A model generated the notes under the pieces. It was not told where the DNA came from. It made no database searches and saw only the letters and a list, made by a program, of their open reading frames with translations. The position numbers and the translations under genes were made by a program. Below, piece after piece: positions 10,323 to 22,880 of a stretch of DNA of 64,000 nucleotides; the stretch's first letter is position 1; the number at the start of each line of letters is the position of its first letter. This stretch comes from Semisulcospira habei (lineage: Eukaryota > Mollusca > Gastropoda > Semisulcospiridae). The DNA lies in NCBI GenBank assembly GCA_036245525.1, contig BTPG01000001.1, forward strand, positions 222,062,774-222,126,773, given 5' to 3'.

Positions 10323-10418
10323 ACACACACACGCTAACCGCCCCCCCCCCTCCCCCTGCTTGTTTAATATTTTGGCGAGTGGCCATCTCCCTCCCCCCCC
10401 CCCCCGATCCGCCCCTGT
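10051..10418. repeat. CA microsatellite inside an ACAGGGGCGGATCG inverted pair
   Basis: ACAGGGGCGGATCG at 10051-10064 and its complement at 10405-10418 bound a segment with G-rich runs (10065-10135), C-runs and a (CA)n tract at about 10247-10330. CAGGGGCGGATC resembles hAT-type MITE ends, but flanking 8-mers do not match, so the mobile assignment is weak. The open frames here are translations of simple repeat. Confidence 0.45.
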
Positions 10419-10774
10419 ATGACAACCTGTGTGCTGGACTGTGATTTTAGACCTTACCGTAAGGGCCGAAATCACAGTCCCTAAAAATATATCTACAGTT
10501 GAATAAAGGTAACAACAGCTTTCCAGCCTTGAAAATCTCTAAGTAGCAACTAGTCCTATGAAGGTTCTGCATGCTTATTCGTATAGTGTCTTACTGTTTT
10601 GACTGCGTGCCCCCCTTTTCAAGGAGATACGAGTGTGTAAGGACGCTTTCCACACCGACATCGTATGTCGAAAAGCTTGAAGCCGGGGACTGAAATGAAA
10701 AACGGACTTCCGAGTGGGCAGCATGTATATGCAGGAAGCGTCCAGCAATTGTTGGGTGAGCCGGTGTGCATGAT

Positions 10775-10887
10775 TTAACCTATTACATCCTGAGGCTGAA
10801 TGTTAAATCTGCTTATTGTCCTATGAAGGCTACTTTACAGATCAGGAGATAGATAAAAAAAATTAGTTCAAGGGTGGTGCCAGAACA
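10775..10887. mobile_element. Truncated piggyBac-type MITE
   Basis: Begins TTAACCTATTACATCCTGAG like the element at 9513 and continues colinearly through GCTTATTGTCCTAT and TTAGTTCAAGGGTGGTG. It stops after about 113 bp without the second inverted end. Left-end fragment of the same family. Confidence 0.5.
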
Positions 10888-11182
10888 GAATGTTCAAGTG
10901 TTGTAATATAAGTAACGGGCTGGCATTTGTACCTGCGAAATGCATGTTTTCGAAAAAATGCATTTTTCATATTTTGAAAACCTCTCGTGACCCTTGACCT
11001 TTGCAAGTAGTGAACCAAATTAGTATGCATAAAAAGGTCTCGGTTTAATCACCTACTGCCAAATTTGGTTGAAAAGTTTTGCCAAAATGCTGATAAAAAC
11101 TAAATTTTAACAAAAATACACATTTTTCACATCATTTTTCACATCATCTTGTGACCCTTTAGCATTTATAGGAAGGTCTTAC
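10888..11182. other. Non-coding dispersed repeat
   Basis: Contains GACCCTTGACC, CCAAATTAGTATGCATA and AAGGTCT words that recur at 12780-12960, so the two segments are probably one older repeat split by the LTR-like insertion at 11183-12684. Confidence 0.4.
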
Positions 11183-12684
11183 TGTCACAATTTATTTTAA
11201 TCATTATGCGGTATTTTGTTTTTGATAGAAGTTTCGTTCTACGTGTTGTGTTGGATGAGGTGTGTTCTTTTTTTTTTAATGACGTCGGCAACATGCGACG
11301 TAGGGTGTTTGTTTGAAGAGACGGTATGTTCTTTTCTGATGACGTCAAGAACATGTGACTTAGGATGTTTTGTTTGGAGGGACGGTTGTGTCACTGTAGA
11401 TTTTTAAGACAGTCAGTCAAGTCATGAGAGGTTGCTCTCGAGCTAGAGTTTGAGTTTTGTGAGAAGTATCTCAGCTAGAGTTTGAGTTTTGTGAGGAGTA
11501 TAGTATGCGGGTGATGCCGTATGATAAATCTATTGAAGAATAGATGTTAGAGAGCAGAATGATCAAGAAGGAAGTATTTAAAACAAAATATGTAGTTGTA
11601 GAACTACACGTAACCAGAGGACTATAACCGTGACCTTGTCAACGGCCAGGACCGGTAGCAGACAGGCACAAAGACAGTCGACGGTTTACTTTCACACATA
11701 TTTGGGTAGGTATTTGTTTGTTAAATAGTAGATTCGAGAAATGTATTAGTTGTTTGGCTCTAGATCGGAAACTGTATGACATTCGGTGCGCATCGGCGAG
11801 TTTGCGGTGTCGTCTGGCGATCGGCGCGCGGGGATGGATCGAATGGTCGAAGCGTTTCGTTGAACCTGATTGATTTCGTAATGATTCGGATCGAATTGAG
11901 AGGTTATGTGTTGTGCGGAAATATGTCGTATTCGTGGCTGTGCATGGCATTTCGAATTGATTGTTATTATATTTTATTCGATGTCGGAAACGATCGGAAA
12001 TCGTCGACAACATCCGGAAACCGTTGGGGTCGTCATCGTTACCAAGTGTCGTCATTCGGGCGGAAGTAACGATCTAAACAATGGCTGATTTTTTATACGG
12101 AGATACGCTTTTTATATGTTAAATAGATGCTCTCTTCAGCTGTGACGTGGGATGAATGTACGTGAGAGTCAAGTGGGAATGCAGTCAACGTGGTGTACGT
12201 GAGAGTCAAGTGGGAACGTAGTCAACGTGGTGTACGAGATAATCAAGTTGATCCAGGCGGTGTGCAGCGGAGCTTAGACGGGCCATCGCGAGTGATAGTC
12301 TGATTGTTCGACCAGTGGCGAGACTGAATCAACGAGCAGCGACGCAACATCGATCTTCATTCACAGTCGGATAGTTAAACTGTGTAATCGTTCGAGGAAT
12401 CTAAGCATCAACTTAATTAGTGTCAGTTATTTTCAACAGACAATGAGAAGTGACATCGTTGTGAAACAATGAGTGTGTGAGATGTGATTAGTACTCTGAA
12501 CATTGTACGAATGGTTAAGGGTGTGCGTGTATTACAGGTGCATGTATGAAATGAGTGAATATTGTGTAGGTTTGTATACGTCTTGTCTATTGTTTGTCGT
12601 GCGAATGAGAAAATCAAATTATTAAAATCGAACTAAATATCCAAGAATTCAGTGTGGTATATATTCTTCCTCCCTGGTGTGACA
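11183..12684. mobile_element. Probable solo LTR, 1.5 kb
   Basis: Starts TGTCACA and ends TGTGACA, the TG...CA form with 7-bp inverted tips. It sits inside an older repeat whose halves (to 11182 and from 12685) read through. Flanking pentamers CTTAC and AATAC agree at three of five positions. The interior has no credible gene and three short tandem duplications: about 65 bp at 11256-11388, 31 bp at about 11440-11500 and 42 bp at 12151-12234. A single LTR left by recombination fits best; a MITE-like element is possible. Confidence 0.4.
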
Positions 12685-13583
12685 AATACCATCAGGTTTG
12701 GGATATAAGTTGTAAAACAGTATTCGAGAATTTTTCTTTGTTCAAAACAAACTAAGTATGGCCCGAATTTACTTATTTACTGATTTTTTTCGATCCTTCA
12801 CCTTTCCGAGGGGTCATCCAAATTAGTGTGCATAGGAAGGTCTTACCGTCTTGTATCCCTGTACCAAGTTTGGGCCTGAAGTAGTGAATAGTATGTGAGA
12901 AAAAAAAGAGGCTATTTTTGACCTATTTCTTTGTCTCTTGACCCTTGAGCTAGTTACGCGGTGGCCACGCGCACGCGGTGGCCCAGCGGATTTGCATTTA
13001 GTCAAAGCACAACACGTCAGCCCCTATGACACAGACACACATAGGGCGCTTTGGCGCCAAAAAGACGTTATCTAGCAAGGTTTGCGTAGCTAGACGTGAC
13101 GTCATTTTTATCTTGTTACTTCATTGCCAGAATCAGTTTCTGCCACGCACGCCAAAAACGTCATGTGCATGCTGCGGAATGCGCTCCGACCAGCCTCTTT
13201 TTAAAGTCTACCGTATTTTCAATACGGTAGACAAAAAGGAGCAAATTTGTTCCTTCAATATTCTACCACTTTTGTACTGTAACTCGAACCTGCATTTACT
13301 GGTGTAACACCTCACCCGGTAATACCTACAAAATCTATCTCGGCTTCCTATGCTGCTGGCCGAACATCAAACGACGAGAGTAGGGGCAGGGTGGAATGGG
13401 GTGGGGGTGGGGGTGGGGGGGGGGTGTGGGGAGATGGGGGTGGGGGTGGGAGGGGGTGGGGGGAGGGGTGGAGGTACTTTCAATACCTTCATTTCTCTGG
13501 CCGAAACGCTGAATTATACCGAGGGTCACAATGGTGGATGTGATTGCGGTCGTGGTGTTGCATGTGTGGGGTGGGGGTGGATC
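12685..13583. other. Non-coding interval with hairpin and G-rich tract
   Basis: No gene. GTCTACCGTATT..AATACGGTAGAC near 13206-13235 is a perfect hairpin with a 3-base loop. 13390-13475 is an extended G-rich run with many GGGG blocks, able to form G-quadruplexes. Confidence 0.4.
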
Positions 13584-13798
13584 TTAACACATTCTACCCC
13601 AGAACCGAAATCCCCACATTTTGAAGTGGCCTTCTGAAGGACTGTATTACAATTCTAGAGACAGGTCGAGCATGATAGTTCAAGGGTGGTGCCAGAACAG
13701 CTTGGCGCCCATAGGCGCCAAGCTATTCTGGTACCACCCTTGAACTATCGATGCTCGATCCATGTCTTGCTGTGATGTGTCGGGGCTGAATGAGTTAA
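13584..13798. mobile_element. TTAA-flanked palindromic MITE
   Basis: TTAA at 13584-13587 and 13795-13798. The left end CACATTCTACCCCAGAACCG matches, in reverse complement, the right end of the MITE at 27090-27296. The centre (about 13674-13755) is a long hairpin: TAGTTCAAGGGTGGTGCCAG and its complement around GGCGCC. Non-autonomous, piggyBac-like by target. Confidence 0.65.
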
Positions 13799-16770
13799 CT
13801 GGAGTACAGATGGTCTGGGCCTAGTCAGTCAGAGAAGAAAGAACAGCTTTCAATTTCTCCATGATCCCACTGGCTGAGAATATCAACCCCTTTGCTGCCT
13901 GTGATCACAATTTGCGCGTCTCAGTGACAGTGCGCACCGCCGACCGACATCCGCCGGCGTTCACGACTGAAAAACACAACGTAACCCAAAAATAGGTCAC
14001 GGACTACAGTGTCGTTTCCGTACTGTCCAGTCTCTTAGCCTTAGTAGTCTAGCAGCTGCCCTTCATAGACGATCAGCCGTTTACGAGATAGTGATTTTCT
14101 AGAGAGTAACAAAGGTTTGGGTATATCAAAATGAAGTCTAGTATGAATAAAAGCAGTGCGCACTCGTTTTAAACCGCCGGAGGATGGAGACATTTTTCTG
14201 TAGCACATTTTGTTTCCAGTATGGCTGCAGACGAAACCAGGACCTTACCGCCATGTTTACAGGGGATCAGTAGTTTACACGGGTCTCATTGTTCCTGTAT
14301 TCAGTGGTAGTATGCACTATATGTCACTTAAAAGGATTTCATTTTTTAAAGTAATATTTTCACACTTAGATATATTAAGAGAAGAAACAATTACGAAAAC
14401 GCTTGCCTTGAACGCAAAATTAATATCGTTTCGCAACAATAAGGTATCCCAAAATCACGTGATCAAAACATCACGTGACGCCACGACCTCTGCGGACGTG
14501 AATTTCTGTGTGCCGACGGGTTCTTTTTTATTTGTTCTACATAAGCTTGTTTGTTTAAAAAAAAAAGCAAACGTGTCAAGTTGCTGTGTGCATTTTTACG
14601 GCTTGATAAAGGTTTGTCACGTTTATTTCCATTCACTTTACCATCGCTTTGCCCGTTTCATTTCGACAACACAGCACCAAAACAAAACGTAACCCACAAC
14701 ACAAACGCTATCTTCAAAACCTATGCTGCATTCTGTAAAAGAAAAAGAGTGCCACACCACTTGGTTTTAACTGTCATGGCTGAGCAAAGTTTCGGAACTT
14801 GATTAATTATTTTATGCAGCAGTAACATTTATTTTAATCAGTTGCACTGACAAGCTATGTTGTGATGTGCGATCACTGCCAGTGCCAATTTTGCAGTCTC
14901 AGTGATCACTGATGGTACAGTACACTTCACACTGGAAAAAAAAAAATACACAGTACAATGTGAACACGCTTGGAAGTTCATGCAATGCTTTGTTTAAAAT
15001 TGAACCCTATCTTGCTAGCACAAAAGTACTATCTTGCTACTGCACAAAAGAGGAACTTATTTTGCTGCTGTGTTATTTGCAGTTTGTCTGCATATAGACA
15101 TTTGCAGTTCGCTGCAAGGATTTTTAGCAGCTGACATTAGCACTGACATATTGGGATTAAAACGACAAAGAAAACGGAGAAAGGTGACACAGAGATGATT
15201 TAATAAATCAGTCAAGTGATCAAATGAATGAGATATCTATGTTTTATGATAAACAGCTAGTTATGGGAGGGGGGGGGGGGAAGGAGGCACATACTTTATA
15301 ATGTACACGTACTATTTTTTTCAGTGTTTCCATCACCCATTCATAACACCATTAGACTCGATGAGTTGTCATGTTTTGAGTGGTTTACAAAATACATGTA
15401 CTTGTTGCTGTTACATTATCTTCTTACTGGTTTTGACATTTCGCTGTAAGATTTACAGTCACATACTTTAAGCGTGTTCCCCCTAACGCACACAGAGGTT
15501 GACTGTATCATTGATATGTGTGTGTAGGTAGCGTTTGGTTTTGTTTGAGGTGGCAGTTTTGGCCTCACCTTTAAGTTTGGTGCCGCTGTGCATGTGGCCA
15601 CCAGTACTATTTACAGAACTGATGACTGTATGTGCAGGCTAGTTCACGGTATCAAAATGTGAACTGGGCAGCCTATTGTTTGAAGTGATCAGTGGTAGCA
15701 ACATCCATGATGTATGTGTGCATTTGGCCACTGGTACTGTTTACAAAGGTGCTGTTTACAGAACTAGTGGCTGAGTAGGCATATTATTATTAGTACTGTT
15801 ATTGTTATCAGGTGTGGCCTTATCTCTAAGTTTTGGTGCCCCTGTGCATGAGGCCAACAGTACTTTTCACAGAACTGATGGCTGCATGTGCAGTGTGGTT
15901 AACTGGACACATGAAATTTGTAGGTGGGCAGCTAAAATACAGGCAGTCAATACAAGCCACTTGCTTAACCTGAAGTCTCTATATATAGATTTTACAGTCC
16001 ACTAATGCCCATCAGTATACAGTTTTGTGTGTGTGTAACTGGATTGGGGTTGGGAGCGAGTGATACTGCACCTATTACCATGTACGTGTATAAGACATAA
16101 GACATTTATTCACCAAGTAAAACGTTACAAGGATTTTTGTGTGGCATGGCGACAGTAAAATATGTCCTCACTTGTAGGGCATTCATCATGTCATACACTT
16201 AGTTGGCAATCATCCTATATACAGCACTAAAAGATAGATAAACACAATATTAAACACAAATCAGTCATATGTCACAAATCATGGAATCACGTTGTTCCGT
16301 GCATGGTGATGTATTGAGGACAGCTTCTGAAAAAATAAAGTGCATCTGAATCGAGAGGTTCTGGCTTTAAAAGCATGAAACCGCCGGCCAGAGGGCAGAA
16401 GCTCGAAGAGATGATTGGCTGGGTGTGACAGATCTGTCAGAATAGTACTGGTGGCCACATGCACAGGGGCACCATGGTGTATGTTCTTGAGCTGTATGCT
16501 GATGTGTATATACAAAACCTACATTACAAACAAACAAAACAAAACAAACAAAATAAATAAATAATTTAAATAAATAAGATAAAGTAAGTCTAAGGTACCT
16601 GGGACATATGCATGCTAGGTAAAGGATAGATTAAAAATTATGAACATACACAGATGTGTATGTCCTTCTTTTGGTAGGTGTTCTGCGGTGTTATGTGTGT
16701 ATTTAGGTAAGGGTTGGGAGCAGGCAGTATGGCACCTATTACCATCTATATATGTGTATATTTTCTTGTT

Positions 16771-17166
16771 TGCTGATGCCCCCACCCGGGTCTGCCCTGG
16801 GGGACTTGGGTGGGGTTAGGTACTTTTTAGTTCCCAGGGTCACCCTGGTCAGCCCCACAGGGTGGGTTTCCTTTCTATTCTGGGGCATGTGTTTCTGTCT
16901 ACCCTTGGTCCATTCACCTGTATTTGTCTTTTTAAAACTCTCCCAACTGTCTGCACTGCCTGTAGCTCTTGATGTTGGATGTGTGTTGCTAGACAGTCTT
17001 AGCTTTATTTAGGCCCCATGTTGTAGGTTTATTTAACGTATTTGACCGGCTGGTGACATACATTCAATTTTCTGTTTAGTTTTTTTTTTTTCACAAGCAG
17101 TGCAGGCACGTCCTGAGAAAGCCTTGTTGCTGTCGGGACGTTAAGCAATGTACAATCAATCAATCA
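16771..17166 (+). mobile_element. SINE-like repeat (unit A, first)
   Basis: About 400 bp beginning CCCACCCGGGTCTGCCCTGG and ending GACGTTAAGCAATG plus (CAAT)n. Related to 17662-18033, 29101-29366, 53400-53795 and 54306-54676. The 29.1-kb copy has a clear target duplication, showing that the family is mobile. Confidence 0.55.
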
Positions 17167-17661
17167 TTGTTTGCTGATGTGTATGTACAAAACCTTCATT
17201 ACAAGCAAACAAAATAAATAAATAATTTAAATATATACTTATTTGGGTTTAATGTCGAGCAGGCGACCAATGCCATCTCATGGCGGTTAAATAAAAAAGA
17301 TAAAGTAAGTCAAGATACCTGGGACATATGAATGCTCAGTAAAGGATAGATTATGAACATGCACAGATGTAAGTGTCGTTTGGTGGGTGTTCTCTGGTTG
17401 TGGAGTGGGGTTGGGAGTGGGCAGTATTACCATATATGTGTATGTGAACATCAGCATATGAACAAAACCTACTTTTCAAACAAATAAAAATAAATAATAA
17501 ATTTAAATAACTAGGACATATGAATACCAAGTAAAGGATATATTATGAACATGCACAGATGTTTGTTCTGTGGTTTTGTATGCGGGGTGGGGAGCGGGTG
17601 GTATGCACCTATTACCATATGTGTACATGTTATGTTCACATCATATATGTGTATATGTATG

Positions 17662-18033
17662 TTCTCATACCCACCCAGGTCTACCCTGGGGGACTTGGGC
17701 GGGGTTAACTACTTTTTAGTTCCCAGGGTGACCCTGGTCAGCCCCACAGGGTGGGTTTTCCCCTCTATTCAGGGGCGTGTGTTTCTGTCTACCCTTGGTA
17801 CATTCACCAGTATTTACCTTTTTTAAAGTCTTCCTACTGTCTGCACTGCTTGTAGCTCTTGATATTGGATGTGTGTTGCTAAAGGGTCTAGTTAGGTTTA
17901 TTTAGTGTATTAGACCAGCTGGCGACATACATTCAATATTCTGTTTAGTTTGGGTTTTTTCACAAGCAGTGCAGGCACGTCCTGAGAAAGTCTTGTTGCT
18001 GTCGGGACGTTAAACAATGTACAATCAATCATT
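17662..18033 (+). mobile_element. SINE-like repeat (unit A, second)
   Basis: Second copy in the unit, diverged from the first and with the same head (CCCACCCAGGTCTACCCTGG) and tail (GACGTTAAACAATG then CAATCAATC). The repeated surroundings (ACCTATTACCAT, GGATAGATTATGAACATGCA) suggest that larger blocks of the unit were tandemly duplicated. Confidence 0.5.
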
Positions 18034-19332
18034 TTATGCTGATGTGTATGTGCAAACATACATCACAAACAAACAAACAAACAAATAATAAATTAATAAA
18101 ATAAGTTGGGGATACCTGGGACCTATAAATATGCATGTTAAGTAAAGGATAGATTATGAATATGCACAGATGTATGCATATTGAAAACAAATTTCCTCTC
18201 CTTGGTGACCACTACCATACCACTATAGTGATCATGTGCATCAAGGAATTCCTTCCATCCATAATTAAAAGGATAAATAATAAATAAATATGTAAGTGAA
18301 TACATACATGAATCAATAAAAATAAATAAATAAAACCTGTAATATAATAGAGAGGGCTACTATCTGTATTGTGTCTCATGCAGTCCTGATAAAGCTTAAT
18401 CATAAGAGTCCTTGTGAGTACTTGAGTGCGGATTGGTTGAATTGGTTGCAAAAACTAAAATTTTATATTTAGGTGTTTAGCTGAACATGGTGATTTTGAT
18501 GGAAACGGTTCGGAGATGGATTTCACTCTGCCTGGCTTGTGCTTAAGACCAGTCGGATACTGACGAGTGTGCTTGACCAGTTAAAAATCCCATCTCCACT
18601 AATAAAATAAATAAAAAAAGAGCAGACCTGCACTTAGAGCCGTTAGGCTGAAAAACAGACGAACAACATGCATGTTGTATCCGGCCAAAGAATGTTGAAG
18701 ATGGTCGGCTGACACATTGCACAACATGCACAAAGGGAGTTTACTTTCGATATGCTTTCCTCCCACAAAAGACCGAGTTCTGTGGAAAAGGCTGTTTTCA
18801 AGACCAGGAAAAATAACGTATTTGACGTTGATAAGATGTTCAAATCGATAATAATCTCTGTTTCAATTCAGGAGCAAAGTAAAACTTCATCAACCGTGCG
18901 CGTCTGATTGACTTCTTTAGAAGGCTTCTCGCTGACCGCCATTTTGAAACTAGCGACGCGACTATGCTTACCGCATTAAAAATAATACTTTTAAACTTAT
19001 TTTATCGTATATATGTATGCATGTTTACTTGCTGATGATTTTAATTTACTCACTGGAATAAACTTGTAACTTGTATGCTTGAAATTTTCAATGTTATGCA
19101 CAAAAAATGTCTTGCACCTTATCCGGGCGGTGTACGAGGACTGGTTCCCTCACATCGAAAAATAGCTTTCGAAAAACACTTCTACAAAAATGTCTCCATC
19201 CTAAGGACAAATATTGTTGCCATGCATAAACTATATGGCATTAGTACTTTCGTTTCGTACCTGCAAACCATTGTTACTCTTTTGACGAACTACTTAGTCT
19301 GCAAAAATTGCGAAAAGCTTCTGGACTATTAG

Positions 19333-19748
19333 TCAGTCCCAGTCATCCCCTAATTTTTCAGTTGAATTCCCTAAAAAACTACCGCCCCCAGCTGCACATT
19401 TGCCATGCACAAAATACCAAAACAAACAAACAAACAAACACCACCCGTCTCATTTCTTGGCCATGAAACTGGTTCCTTACCATCCCCACACCCAAGCACA
19501 GCTGAAATCAGCGTGCTCCTCAAATCAGTACGTCAACGGCAACTCAACATAGGCCGCCACAATTCTCCACTGGATAAGCTCAGGATAGTATGAATCAAAG
19601 CACCAAACATGTCTCCTCTCAGCTAACCAGACATTTCCAGCAAATTCCAACATTCAGCCCTACTACAAATTTTTAAACAAGGCAAAATTATTTTTAAATA
19701 CACCAGTCCTTGCACTGCCTCAACTGCCCAGATTTGAATATGCAACAT
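19333..19748. repeat. Repeat shared with 49203-49616
   Basis: About 415 bp with the same sequence, apart from small changes, as 49203-49616, beginning TCAGTCCCAG and ending CAACATGACC / TAATATGACC. It is the right flank of unit A. No coding function. Confidence 0.7.
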
Positions 19749-19775
19749 GACCAATAGGCACGAAGAACAGGATTA

Positions 19776-19841
19776 ACAAGAGACATAAAACCTCATGCGC
19801 GCCCGCGACTGCGGGGGCGCATGAGGGTTTATGTCTCTTGT
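19776..19841. repeat. 66-bp palindrome
   Basis: ACAAGAGACATAAAACCTCA with GC-rich centre GCCCGCGACTGCGGG and the complementary arm to 19841. The arm resembles the repeat words GCATGAGGATCTATGCCTCT at 30.1-30.5 kb. Confidence 0.6.
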
Positions 19842-20772
19842 AGATGTGGGTAGTGTTCGACTTGCTCCGACAGTGAATCGGTTTCTGTCAGGTGTGGAGA
19901 AGGTACGAAACACAGTTACGTTGTCCTTCAGAGTGCCCGACATCTGATAGCATTTTCGGCTGCGTTGTTTACTCCTTACTTTCTCCCTCCCTCCCGCCCC
20001 CCCCCCCTTTCTCCTTTTTATTTTTGTTTTATTTTTGTGTATATTTCTGTGTTTTTAGGGGACGAGGGTGGGTGCGTTCCCCCGGACCCTTCAGTACAAC
20101 TCCCCTGGCCTGTTCCGTCCCAGCGCGATAAGATCGCATAGACTACTGTTATTCCACAAGCTACTAACACACACACTTTTCTGTACTTAAAGCGTGTTAA
20201 ACCCATTTAGCCCCGACGCACTGCTGCAGGAGATGAATCGACCATGATAATTCAAGGGTATTGCCAGTTTAGCTTGGCGCTGATACAACTTCAGTTAGTG
20301 GAAAGGTGTGACGTAGTACGCAGTCAAGTGAGACGTTTCCAAGGCCTTTTATGTAATTTAAATTACAGTTTTAAAAAAAGAAGTTATGCGATAGGAATAA
20401 GATACCGATGAAATGTTGTTTAACCGGTTGAAAATAGCATTGCGTACCTTCCAAGTGACGAAAATATCTCCTTTAGTTCCGCATACTGCCGTTTAGACAA
20501 CAGTTCAGAAACATTTTCGATTTTTCGGCCGGGTAAGTCAGTTATCTTATTTATATCCACACCAAGGAAACGTTATTCTTTTGCTATTTATTTATGTGCG
20601 TTTGTGTTTTGATGATAGCGGCTGAAACTAGGGAAACTACGGAAACTATTGGTTGTAAGCGCAGGCTGTTAGCCAGTGGGGGTGTGGTCCAGTCGGGCCC
20701 ACTGTGTCACCTTTTCAGAGACACCGATGACAAGTTCCTAATGATTCGCGTTTGTTACTTAGAGACAGCACA
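19842..20772. other. Non-coding interval
   Basis: No gene recognised. Holds a fragment of the dispersed palindromic MITE motif (GACCATGATAATTCAAGGGT near 20242, then AGCTTGGCGC) and a C-rich/T-rich stretch near 19985-20040. Confidence 0.35.
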
Positions 20773-20877
20773 ATACGCCAAAGGCCGTCAGTCGGGCTAA
20801 CGTCGGCCGCCATTGGCTCGCGCACGGCCGTGCGTTGGCCAACGGTGGCCGACATCGGCCCAGTGTCCTTTGCGCAT
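20773..20877. mobile_element. GC-rich palindromic MITE
   Basis: Two arms of about 50 bp meet near 20827: AAAGGCCGTCAGTCGGGCTA, then GTCGGCCGCC and the complement. Same family as 57544-57652, with a half copy at about 56507-56541. Ends read GCGCAAAGG / CCTTTGCGC. Confidence 0.6.
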
Positions 20878-21271
20878 TTAGAATTGTATATCTACGTCGC
20901 GGCCACGGTGTCTGACCACTTTGTGGTTCAACCGCTCGACGGTAACGTGGCAATGAACGCTCGAGTAATGAATCAATGAATCTTTATTTTACAACGGTGA
21001 AGATATTAACACAGTCAGTGACTATATCATTTTTCGTACCTGCCGTTGCTAAAACTACGACTAACTAAGTACAAAATATACATAAAACAGGGACATCAAA
21101 GCACAGTAATACAAAATATACAGTCCACTAAAAACAAACACACGCATGCACGCACAAACGCGCGCGCACACACACACACACACATACACACACACACACA
21201 TACATACATACACGCGCACATACACATCATAGTTAGAATACACACGTACATTCGTGTGTCTACGTATATTG

Positions 21272-22880
21272 TTATTTGAGTAATGTCAGGTATCTATAAA
21301 GACTTGTCTTGAAACGAGATAATGTCGGAGTGGCTTTAACGTGATGTGGGAGTGAGTTCCACAGTGTGGAACCCGTAAATGACAAAGTGGATTTAAATAA
21401 ATCTATTCGGGGTTTTGGAACAATATAAAGACCCCTCATATTCCCATAACAGGAATCTGATTTTTTAAACAGATCTATTAGAGATTCTGGAGCGCTATGG
21501 TTCCACACTTTAAACATCAGTACCCCTTTGTTAAATATAAAGTGATTTTGAAGGGGTAGGAACCCAGCTTTATTGAGTTTTTCCTCGGTTGTCAAGTGCG
21601 GGTCGGGAAAAATTAATTTTGTCATTCTCCTATGTAAAGAATTTAGTCTTTTTAAGTGGACACCACTGCAACAATCCCACACCGTCGATGCGTAGTTTAT
21701 ATGTGACATGATGTGTGCACTACTGAACAATTTTCTGGTTTCACTATCTGTGTAATACTTTAATTTCGATAACATAAGACATTTCTAGAGACCGTTTTAC
21801 ATACATTGTCAATGTGCATCTGCGACCTCAGCTGATTATCAATTGTGACCCCCAATAGACGATGTTCGAATACCTGTTCTATGATGTCGTTGCTGAGTGA
21901 TATATTAAGCTTTAATGGTTTTATCTGATGCTTTTGGCGTGTTGCAATAATTATAAATTTTGTTTTAGTAGGATGCAGAATCATAGAGTTGACTTTACAT
22001 CATCGAGACTTTGTTGAAGGCCGTTTTCAACTACAATTATGTCTTTGTTAGCTGTGTGGATTGAGGTATCATCGGCGAACATATCACACTGTGTTGCTTC
22101 GTAGATTAGACTTAGAGGTAGGTCATTGATGTAAATACAAAACAAGAGAGGACCTAAGATTGACCCCTGCGTAACTCCGATTTTAACATCTTTAGTAGAA
22201 GAGCAGGCTCCATTTGCAATTACTTTCTGCTTCTTGTTTACGAGGTATGACGTAAACAACGAAATAGCCATGTCGTTTCGAAGATAATGCTTAAGTTTGG
22301 AAATCAATACTGTGTGGTTCACTAAGTCGAAAGCCTTTTTAAAGTCAAGATAAATTACACATGTCAGCCGCGAATTATTCATTTTTGAAAGCCATGTGTC
22401 TGTTAATTTGCTCAGAGCCGTATGACATGATTGTCGTGGGCGAAGTCCGGACTGAGACGAATGGAACAACTTTCGTGATTCTAAGTATTCAGACAGGTGA
22501 TTATGTATATGCCTTTCGAGGGGCTTAGATAATACTGACAGCAGAGAAATGGGTCTATAGTTGTTAGGGTCACTATGATCTTTTGATTTTGGCAGTGGAA
22601 CGACTTTTGCGACTTTAAGGTCTGTAGGGAATACATTGTTTTGAATACATAAGTTGTAAATATAAGTAAGGATCTCTACGATGTATGGTATAGACAACTT
22701 TAATATTTGTGAGCTGATATCATCATGGCCGGAGGACTTCTTATTAGCTAGATCACTAATTAGTTTGCCCACTTCGTGCACAGAAAGTGTGGGGATATTA
22801 AATGGTGGTGTGCCAGTTGTTTTTCTGTTGCAGAAATTAACTAAGTAATCTGGGCATATGTCAGCACATATTAGTAGCAC
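21272..22880 (-). pseudogene. LINE reverse transcriptase (CR1/L2-like), frameshifted
   Basis: Three overlapping frames read in series from 22880 to 21272. Motifs seen: LKVAKVVPLPKS and NYRPISLLSVLSK (finger), SGLRP.QSC, VIYLDFKKAFD (motif A), GVTQGSILGPLLF (motif B), FADDTSIH (motif C, the FADD box), a thumb region with HRLLGVTID, then the C-terminal R.L.SLHRR..KL block. This is the order typical of the jockey superfamily (CR1/L2). Frameshifts near 21980 and 21770 split the enzyme. The product would have copied LINE RNA at a nicked chromosomal target. Confidence 0.8.

Larger units (their letters stand above)
14045..19328. mobile_element. 5.3-kb repeated unit, copy A
   Basis: Colinear and almost identical to 50181-55974. 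Starts TAGTCTAGCAGCT and ends AGCTTCTGGACTA, 13-bp imperfect inverted tips; flanked by TTAG at 14041-14044 and 19329-19332. The sequence at 49160-49616 joins the two flanks directly (CTTAGCC-ATAG-TCAGTCCC), as expected of an empty target. Copy A lacks about 300 bp and a 218-bp insertion that copy B has. No protein family is recognised inside; open frames are short. A large non-autonomous DNA transposon is the best reading; a segmental duplication is the alternative. Confidence 0.65.

Noticed and set aside
10202..10475. Open frames of His-Thr and Cys-Val repeats
   Set aside because: Pure translation of a CA/GT microsatellite; no coding signal.
14210..14692. 160-codon frame, partly shared with 50320-50682
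   Set aside because: It is inside the duplicated unit, indels change the frame between copies, and no family is recognised.
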